DNA from: Marinosulfonomonas sp.
GTDB lineage: Bacteria; Pseudomonadota; Alphaproteobacteria; Rhodobacterales; Rhodobacteraceae
Length of the DNA: 5,243 nucleotides
Reading direction: 5' to 3'
Assembly: GCA_019090845.1 (NCBI GenBank)
Contig: JAHRVD010000347.1
Location: 1-5,243, forward strand
Numbering within the stretch: the stretch's first letter is position 1; every line of letters starts with the position of its first letter. Of the stretch, positions 1-4,395 are shown piece after piece. Under the pieces are notes generated by a model. That model made no database searches. It had not been told where the DNA came from and saw only the letters and a list, made by a program, of their open reading frames with translations. Made by a program: the position numbers and the translations under genes.

Positions 1-1616
1 CCTGCCCCAAGGGCTGCGGCAGGCGTCGGGTTGGTGATACCGCCAAGGATCGAACCCAGAACTGCAACGATCAGCACAAGTGGCGGAAACACGACTCGGA
101 TCATTTCGTTTTTGCCAAGCAGGCTCGTGCCATACCGGCACCCGTAAAGCCCCAGCCCCATCGGGACAGCAAGGATCAGCAACGAGGTGCCCGACGTCAT
201 CGTCGGCGGGATCAGCACGATATCAGCGATCAGCCCCAGCATCACACCACCCGCACCAATCAGCAGCGGGCGCGGATTTGCCGAAGGCGAAATCCCGCGT
301 GCAAATGCCAGCAAAATTCCCATCGCCATAAACAGGATCAAAACGCCGGTTCCAAGTGGCGAAATCTGCTCAACTTTTGCAGCGCGCGCGGTCGCAATTT
401 CGTCTTGGCTCAGGGCGCGGCTTTCTTGTACACCACCGGCAGCAGCGATTGCCTTTTGCTCGGCTATCGCTTCGTCCCATTTCTCCTGCCCGTGCAGCGC
501 GATCATCGAGGTTTTGCATTCATCCCCGACATTGGTGCGCAACGTCTTGGCCACGACAATATTTGAATAGCTGCTAACCGAGATATCCTGACTGCCAGCT
601 ACATCAACCCAGGCCGAAAACACCCCGACCACGACAATCGCCACTGGTGCCCCCAGCAGCCATTTCAGCCCATGATTGCGGCCGATCCGCTCAACGCCGT
701 CCTGATCGGACATCGCCACCGGGGGGGCTTTGGATGGGTTGGCCAAAGCGTAGCCAAAAGCATAAAGCGCATAAAGCAGCGCCAGCAAAATACCCGGCAG
801 GATCGCGGCCTGAAACAATGTGCCCACAGACACAACCGCCGCCTCTCCCAGATAGGTCAGCGCATCGGTGCAGCCAGCAGCCTGTGCGCGGGTTTCCTGC
901 GCGGCGGCATATAAATCGCCCGCCAGCGTGCCCAGCAAAACAATCACAATCGAGGGCGGAATGATCTGCCCCAGCGTGCCCGAAGCCGCGATGACCCCGG
1001 TCGCCAGCTCTGGTGAATAACCGTTGCGCAACATCGTGGGCAGCGACAGCAGGCCCATGGTTACAACCGTCGCACCAACGATCCCGGTCGAAGCGGCAAG
1101 AAACGCGCCCACAACCACAACCGCAACCGCCAGACCACCCGGCAAGGGGCCAAACACCCGAGCCATTGTCGTCAGCAAATCATCAGCAATTTTTGAGCGT
1201 TCCAGCGTGATCCCCATCATCACGAACATCAGCACCGCCAGCAGGGTTTCGATCGACTGACCGGCCAGAACCCGTTCATTCATCCGGTTTACGATGAAGG
1301 AAATATTGCGATTCAGTGCCTTTTCCCAACCTTCGGCAAACACCGGTTCGGCCAATTGCGGTAAATCCGGGTTTCGAAACACCGATATATTCAGCGGGTT
1401 GGTCCCGGAATTCACCAAATCGCGATAAGCCTGACTGCCGGTATCCACCGCGTGGTGAATCAGCAGGCCAGCACCATCAAGACCCGCGATAATCCCAAAG
1501 GAAATTACGCCTGCACCACCAATGGCGAAGGCCACCGGAAAGCCGGATAGAATGCCTGAAAACAAGCATAGAAATACGATAATCAGGCTGACTTCGACGC
1601 CATCAAGTCCAAACAT
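1..1616 (-). CDS. dctM: TRAP transporter large membrane subunit (DctM-like), 3' end beyond window
   Basis: This is the large integral-membrane subunit of a tripartite (TRAP) transporter, the part that moves the solute across the inner membrane driven by an ion gradient. An open frame of 538 codons runs from ATG at 1616 to the window edge. A stop codon lies in frame directly before the ATG, so no earlier start is possible; a weak GGGA lies 7 nt upstream. Family signatures: first membrane segment about residues 8-40 with SGFPVAFAIGGAG; MGITLERSKIADDLL (134-148); LPGGLA (158-163); SGTLGQIIPPSIVIVLLG around 212-229; ILPGILLALLYALY near 275-288; GSILGGITNPTPAAALGA at 521-538. The pattern best fits the mannitol/chloroaromatic class (FcbT3/COG4664 type). 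The protein looks unusually long: extra stretches at about 58-104, 233-262 and 299-505 separate the conserved blocks, and TPTE of the last motif reads NPTP. It lies 17 bp after the small subunit, surely in one operon. Family call is firm; substrate is not shown by this subunit. Confidence 0.93.
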   Translation of the reverse strand, partial: MFGLDGVEVSLIIVFLCLFSGILSGFPVAFAIGGAGVISFGIIAGLDGAGLLIHHAVDTGSQAYRDLVNSGTNPLNISVFRNPDLPQLAEPVFAEGWEKALNRNISFIVNRMNERVLAGQSIETLLAVLMFVMMGITLERSKIADDLLTTMARVFGPLPGGLAVAVVVVGAFLAASTGIVGATVVTMGLLSLPTMLRNGYSPELATGVIAASGTLGQIIPPSIVIVLLGTLAGDLYAAAQETRAQAAGCTDALTYLGEAAVVSVGTLFQAAILPGILLALLYALYAFGYALANPSKAPPVAMSDQDGVERIGRNHGLKWLLGAPVAIVVVGVFSAWVDVAGSQDISVSSYSNIVVAKTLRTNVGDECKTSMIALHGQEKWDEAIAEQKAIAAAGGVQESRALSQDEIATARAAKVEQISPLGTGVLILFMAMGILLAFARGISPSANPRPLLIGAGGVMLGLIADIVLIPPTMTSGTSLLILAVPMGLGLYGCRYGTSLLGKNEMIRVVFPPLVLIVAVLGSILGGITNPTPAAALGA

Positions 1617-1633
1617 TTAGCTGTCCCAGTTCC

Positions 1634-2527
1634 TTAATGAACGCCTTCATAGGCTTCTTCACCGTCGCCAAGCCAGTCCTTGTCGAGGTATTTATCTTCG
1701 CTTTCCTCGCCCTCTTTCCATTCAAGGTAAGAGCGCATGAAAAATGCCACTGCCTGCAAAAAGATCATCGCGGTGAAAGCCAGCAACAGGACCTTGAACA
1801 GAAAGTAGGCGTTAAACCCGTTTGGTGAAAACCCGATGGTTTCCACGTTCCATTTCAGCACCCGCGATTTACGCATCAGCAATTCGATGCTGTCAGAGGC
1901 GGATACTTTGGGCGTCACCAGATGACGCCACAGGAAATACCATGAATACATCCAGATCAGCACCGCCACCGGCATCATGAAAAAGATCGAGCCAAACATG
2001 TCGATCACTTTTTTGGTGCGAAACTTGACGGCCGCATAGACCAGATCAACACGCACATGTCCGCCCTGCACAAAGGTATAGGTGGCGCACAAAGTCACGA
2101 TGGCCGCGTTGTAAAGTTTAAGTTCCTCACCGAACCAACTAAGATCCTTGGTGAAATCCATTCCAAACGGACCGATTGTAACCTCGGCGACGCGGAAAAT
2201 ACGTTGCAGGAAGACGATCAGGATTTGTTGCAGCACCATTAACAGACCAGCCCACGCAAACAGTCGGCCAGTGACATTTGCAAAGCCTTCAAGCGAGCGC
2301 ACGCAGCCCCACATAAAGGAATTACGCCAAAAGCCAATTCCGGTGACAATCAGCAATACCAGCAGGACAGCAAAGAAAAATTCGACCGAGCCACCATAGT
2401 AGATGAACCGCATCATCGCCTGACTGTCGTTCCAGTTCAGCCATTGAAGCGGATGCGTTACCGCATAGCCAATATTCCAGAATGCCTGCAACAGGTTCTG
2501 AAAGAACCACACAATGCCGTCTAACAT
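1634..2527 (-). CDS. dctQ: TRAP transporter small membrane subunit (DctQ-like), extended form
   Basis: A 297-residue protein, the small membrane subunit that partners the large permease of a TRAP transporter and helps dock the binding protein. The DctQ domain spans about residues 85-265. It has hydrophobic helices near 89-110, 139-156, 178-203 and 240-264, and the conserved patch GGHVRVDLVY (155-164) after the second helix. This is longer than the usual 160-200 residues. The surplus is an N-terminal region with an amphipathic stretch (1-30) and an additional membrane helix (about 47-67), an insert near 204-238, and an acidic tail (269-297) rich in Glu and Asp. The ATG at 2527 has a modest GGGGAA 5 nt upstream. 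The gene sits between the binding-protein gene, across an 84-bp hairpin-bearing gap, and the large subunit, which starts 17 bp after its TAA. The class matches FcbT2/COG4665-type subunits. Confidence 0.92.
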   Translation of the reverse strand: MLDGIVWFFQNLLQAFWNIGYAVTHPLQWLNWNDSQAMMRFIYYGGSVEFFFAVLLVLLIVTGIGFWRNSFMWGCVRSLEGFANVTGRLFAWAGLLMVLQQILIVFLQRIFRVAEVTIGPFGMDFTKDLSWFGEELKLYNAAIVTLCATYTFVQGGHVRVDLVYAAVKFRTKKVIDMFGSIFFMMPVAVLIWMYSWYFLWRHLVTPKVSASDSIELLMRKSRVLKWNVETIGFSPNGFNAYFLFKVLLLAFTAMIFLQAVAFFMRSYLEWKEGEESEDKYLDKDWLGDGEEAYEGVH

Positions 2528-2541
2528 GAATGTTCCCCACT

Positions 2542-2562
2542 ATCTGCGCGTGATGCGCAGAT
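2542..2562 (-). other. perfect 8-bp hairpin between binding-protein and small-subunit genes
   Basis: In the transcribed (minus) sense this reads ATCTGCGC, loop ATCAC, GCGCAGAT: a perfect 8-bp stem with a 5-nt loop. It lies 14 bp before the small-subunit start, next to that gene's weak ribosome-binding site, and directly after the larger hairpin at 2563-2593. No run of T follows on the minus strand, so it is not an intrinsic terminator for the operon. It may stabilise a processed binding-protein mRNA or lower translation of the small subunit; both roles are inferred from position. Confidence 0.7.
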
Positions 2563-2593
2563 GCGGCGCCCCGGTATCGTCCGGGGCAGCCGC
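2563..2593. other. strong GC-rich hairpin after the binding-protein gene
   Basis: Arms GCGGC+GCCCCGG (2563-2574) and CCGGGGC+A+GCCGC (2581-2593) give a 12-bp stem with one bulged base and a 6-nt loop. It starts 18 bp beyond the binding-protein stop codon. On the minus strand, the direction of the operon, it is not followed by a T tract, so readthrough into the small subunit is expected. Such a hairpin typically protects the upstream message from 3' exonucleases, giving more binding protein than permease, as between malE and malF. On the plus strand the same stem is followed by TTTTCTT, so it has the shape of a terminator for antisense transcripts. Confidence 0.75.
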
Positions 2594-2611
2594 TTTTCTT
2601 AGATTGCTCGC

Positions 2612-3697
2612 TTAGCCGCCCAGAACGCGGTTACGCTGTTCTACGTAGAAAGCGTCGGACTTGGAAATCCAGCTGGACGAAGACGCCAGAGATTCCTCAA
2701 AGCTGCCACGGATTTTCGCAAACAGCTCATCATCCATATTGGCGTCCATGACTTCCTTGGAAGCCGCACCAAATGCATCCCACACATCGTCTGTGAACTG
2801 CAGCGTCTTCACACCCTGCGCCTGCAGGCGCGTTAGGGCCGCACCGTTGTTGGACAGAGTTTCTGACAGGTTAAAGTGTGTTGTCGCCATACAAGCGTTA
2901 GACACCACGGCCTGATGGGCAGGTGACAGGTCGTTGTAGACGTCAAGGTTCATACCCAGTGCAAGACCCGAACCCGGCTCGTGGAAACCAGCGGTGTAAT
3001 AGATCTTGGCAACTTCCTGAAAACCGGCGCGTTCGTCTGCGTAGGGACCAACCCACTCCAGCCCGTCCAGCGCGCCCGAAGACAACGCCTGATAAAGTTC
3101 GCCACCGGGGATGTTCTGAACCGATGCGCCCAGTTTACCCAGCACCTGACCACCAAGACCCGGCATACGGAACTTAAGGCCCTGAAAATCTTCAGCCGAT
3201 TTCATTTCCTTGCGGAACCAACCACCAGACTGCGAGCCAGAGTTACCGGCAAGGAACGATTTCAGGTTAAAGATTTCGCCCAGTTCATTGTGCAGCTCAT
3301 GTCCGCCACCATGCAGATACCAGTTTGTCAGTTCCTGACCCGTGGCACCAAATGGAACGGCCGTGAAATAGGCGTAACCAGGGTGCTGGCCAAGGAAGTA
3401 ATAATCAGCCGAGTGATAAAGGTCAGCCTGACCTGAAGACACCGCGTCAAACACTTCCAGCGCGCCCACCAGTTCACCGGGGGCTTTCTTGTCGATGGTC
3501 AGCTGACCATCTGTCATTGCGCCTACCGCATTTTGGAAAAATGTAGCTGCGTCATCCAGAACCGCAAAACCGCGCGGCCATGATTGAACCATAGTCAATG
3601 TGCGTTTGCCCTGAGCATAAGCCGGTGCGGCCAGTGTCGAGGCTGCGGCTGCGGTGCCGCCTAGTGCAGAAGTTCTAAGAAAAGAACGACGATCCAT
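2612..3697 (-). CDS. dctP: TRAP transporter solute-binding protein, TakP-like (2-oxoacid class), Tat-exported
   Basis: A 361-residue periplasmic binding protein that captures a small organic acid and hands it to the membrane subunits. The start at 3697 is chosen because GGGAGGG lies 7 nt upstream and it begins exactly at a Tat signal: DRRSFLR (residues 2-8), a small-residue hydrophobic stretch, and the cleavage motif AYA (26-28). The upstream in-frame extension to 3802 lacks these. Conserved blocks match Rhodobacter TakP and its relatives: WP (40-41), PGELVGALEVFDAVSSG (73-89), YHSADYY (94-100), VPFG (114-117), GNSGSQSGGWFRKE (151-164), LKFRMPGLGG (174-183), PGGELYQAL (200-208), LEWVGP (213-218) and GFHEPG (237-242). 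Likely ligand contacts, by analogy with TakP, are Gln156, Arg177, Glu214 and Trp215. TakP binds pyruvate, 2-oxobutyrate and similar 2-oxoacids with Na+; this is the best guess here, but paralogues of this class also bind other carboxylates. First gene of the operon. Confidence 0.94.
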   Translation of the reverse strand: MDRRSFLRTSALGGTAAAASTLAAPAYAQGKRTLTMVQSWPRGFAVLDDAATFFQNAVGAMTDGQLTIDKKAPGELVGALEVFDAVSSGQADLYHSADYYFLGQHPGYAYFTAVPFGATGQELTNWYLHGGGHELHNELGEIFNLKSFLAGNSGSQSGGWFRKEMKSAEDFQGLKFRMPGLGGQVLGKLGASVQNIPGGELYQALSSGALDGLEWVGPYADERAGFQEVAKIYYTAGFHEPGSGLALGMNLDVYNDLSPAHQAVVSNACMATTHFNLSETLSNNGAALTRLQAQGVKTLQFTDDVWDAFGAASKEVMDANMDDELFAKIRGSFEESLASSSSWISKSDAFYVEQRNRVLGG

Positions 3698-3704
3698 GTG
3701 GTTT

Positions 3705-3711
3705 CCCTCCC
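3705..3711 (-). promoter_or_regulatory. strong ribosome-binding site of the binding-protein gene
   Basis: On the minus strand GGGAGGG lies 7 nt before the ATG at 3697. It decides the start: the frame stays open 35 codons further upstream, but only this ATG has a good Shine-Dalgarno sequence and begins a Tat signal. It is much stronger than the sites before the two membrane-subunit genes, in keeping with the excess of binding protein that TRAP systems need. Confidence 0.85.
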
Positions 3712-3801
3712 ATAAGAAATCGCCCACCAGAACAGCGGGCGGATCGTTAATGATGCTGAACGTTACCGGGCCAAGGTGTTTGAGGAAACATAAATTATTC
3801 A

Positions 3802-3818
3802 AAATTATGCATTAATTT
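3802..3818. repeat. AT-rich inverted repeat upstream of the TRAP operon
   Basis: AAATTA (3802-3807), spacer TGCAT, TAATTT (3813-3818): perfect 6-bp arms, located 105 bp upstream of the binding-protein start. Position and symmetry suit an operator for a dimeric regulator of the TRAP operon, but AT-rich palindromes arise easily by chance and no regulator gene is visible in the window. Confidence 0.35.
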
Positions 3819-4007
3819 CCGCCTACTGCCGTTTAATCCCGGAATTTTTGGCATCCGGGCCAGTTGCCGTTGGGGCAGTTTGCGCCCAAAGAACAAAATT
3901 TTGGAACTGACGGTGAAGGCACGCGATAATTCCGCGCGGCTAGACTGCGCGCGCCGAATCGCACCGCGTTTGCGTCTAATTCGGATCAAACCGGTTTTCA
4001 GCGCAGG

Positions 4008-4058
4008 CAATCGGGTGAGCAACCCGCGCCACCCTCGCCCGGCCGCCTCGCCCGATTG
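4008..4058. repeat. 12-bp inverted repeat with 27-nt GC-rich spacer
   Basis: CAATCGGGTGAG (4008-4019) pairs with CTCGCCCGATTG (4047-4058), all Watson-Crick except one G-T pair. The loop contains another copy of CCTCGCCCG (4033-4041, repeated at 4046-4054), and the left arm can instead fold locally as CGGGT-GAGCA-ACCCG (4012-4026). No T run follows on either strand, so it is not a standard terminator. Function unknown. Confidence 0.5.
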
Positions 4059-4133
4059 TGCAAAGATATCCCCCACAACCACAATTCACACCACAGGTTT
4101 GCCCCAAAAGAAGCAGTTACTTTGCCAAATCAC

Positions 4134-4151
4134 CCATTTTTGTCCATTTTT
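4134..4151. repeat. two direct copies of CCATTTTT one helical turn apart
   Basis: CCATTTTT occurs at 4134-4141 and 4144-4151, a 10-bp period, within the AT-rich stretch about 60-75 bp upstream of the ilvB -35 box. It may be phased A/T tracts that bend DNA upstream of the promoter, or chance. The nearby pair TCGCAA (4151-4156) and TTGCGA (4180-4185) forms a spaced inverted repeat. Confidence 0.3.
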
Positions 4152-4207
4152 CGCAACTATCATAAAAATAATTGGGTATTTGCGACATAAAATGCGGAAA
4201 TTCCCGG

Positions 4208-4236
4208 TTGACGCTCTGATACACCCTGCCTAATGT
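4208..4236 (+). promoter_or_regulatory. sigma-70-type promoter of the ilvB leader
   Basis: A -35 box TTGACG (4208-4213) and a -10 box TAATGT (4231-4236) are separated by the ideal 17 bp. Transcription would start near 4243, only a few bases before the leader-peptide ribosome-binding site. This gives a leader RNA of about 120 nt up to the terminator, the usual size for an amino-acid attenuator. The placement just ahead of the leader peptide supports both calls. Confidence 0.8.
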
Positions 4237-4263
4237 CACGAAAGTTAAGGGAGCTTGAGAAAA

Positions 4264-4296
4264 ATGATCCGCATTGTCGTCTTGGTGAGGAAATAG
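4264..4296 (+). CDS. ilvB attenuator leader peptide MIRIVVLVRK
   Basis: A 10-codon frame, ATG at 4264 to TAG at 4294-4296, encoding MIRIVVLVRK. Two Ile (ATC, ATT), three Val (GTC, GTC, GTG) and one Leu (TTG) make up six of ten residues, four of them consecutive at codons 4-7 plus Val8. AAGGGAG (4247-4253) lies 10 nt upstream as ribosome-binding site. It follows the promoter and precedes an intrinsic terminator and ilvB, exactly the layout of branched-chain amino-acid attenuators such as ivbL/ilvL of enteric bacteria. Its product is presumably without function of its own; ribosome progress over the Ile/Val/Leu codons senses the charged tRNAs and sets readthrough into ilvB. It is too short for standard gene callers. 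Confidence 0.9.
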   Translation: MIRIVVLVRK

Positions 4297-4339
4297 CGCA
4301 TGGGCCGGTAACGGAAACCCTTTTCGACCTTCCATGCGC
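4296..4339 (+). promoter_or_regulatory. candidate antiterminator hairpin in the ilvB leader
   Basis: GCGCATGG (4296-4303) is the exact complement of CCATGCGC (4332-4339), with a possible extra G-U pair inside. Between them lies a smaller hairpin, CCG-GTAA-CGG (4305-4314), with a GNRA-type loop. The left arm starts at the last base of the leader stop codon, so a ribosome ending translation would cover it, while a ribosome stalled on the Ile/Val codons would leave it free. That is the behaviour of an antiterminator. The right arm, however, shares only about one or two bases (4338-4339) with the terminator stem, so competition may be weak and the exact fold is tentative. Confidence 0.6.
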
Positions 4340-4362
4340 CCCCGAGTTTCGGGGGTTTTTTT
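4339..4362 (+). terminator. intrinsic terminator (attenuator) before ilvB
   Basis: CCCCCGA (4339-4345), loop GTT, TCGGGGG (4349-4355), then seven T (4356-4362). This perfect GC-rich 7-bp stem with uridine tract is a textbook Rho-independent terminator. It stands between promoter and ilvB, 33 bp before the gene's start and 42 bp after the leader stop codon. It therefore can only act as a regulated attenuator, not as the end of an upstream gene. Confidence 0.92.
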
Positions 4363-4395
4363 ATGCTTACAAGAAATGAAGAAAGAGAGAGAAAA

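Larger units (their letters stand above)
3712..4207. other. divergent intergenic region without a convincing gene
   Basis: About 500 bp separate the TRAP operon (leftward) from the ilvB promoter (rightward). Open frames here (for example plus 3880-4233 and minus 3795-4082) lack ribosome-binding sites, are arginine- and proline-rich, and resemble no family I know, so I do not call them. The part at 3900-4080 is GC-rich with stem-forming repeats; 4100-4200 is markedly AT-rich, as is common upstream of a strong promoter. The TRAP promoter must lie here, since a 5' leader with a small hairpin (CGCCC 3721-3725 with GGGCG 3737-3741) precedes the binding-protein gene, but I could not pick a convincing -35/-10 pair. 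Confidence 0.6.

Noticed and set aside
80..1260. Several plus-strand frames across the left end
   Set aside because: They are antisense to the well-conserved large TRAP permease and have no protein-family features.
3698..3802. N-terminal extension of the binding protein by 35 residues
   Set aside because: It would place the Tat twin-arginine motif 38 residues into the protein, and it ignores the strong GGGAGGG site before the ATG at 3697.
3838..3859. Hairpin CCCGGA/TCCGGG as a terminator
   Set aside because: It has only 6 bp, a 10-nt loop containing the T run, and no T tract after the stem on either strand; there is no gene for it to terminate.
3795..4082. 95-codon minus-strand frame upstream of the binding-protein gene
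   Set aside because: It would start at GTG without a ribosome-binding site, is arginine-rich with no recognisable domain, and overlaps the likely promoter and 5' leader of the TRAP operon.
3880..4233. 117-codon plus-strand frame in the intergenic region
   Set aside because: It has no ribosome-binding site, composition is arginine/proline-rich and changes abruptly with local base content, and it ends inside the -10 box of the ilvB promoter.
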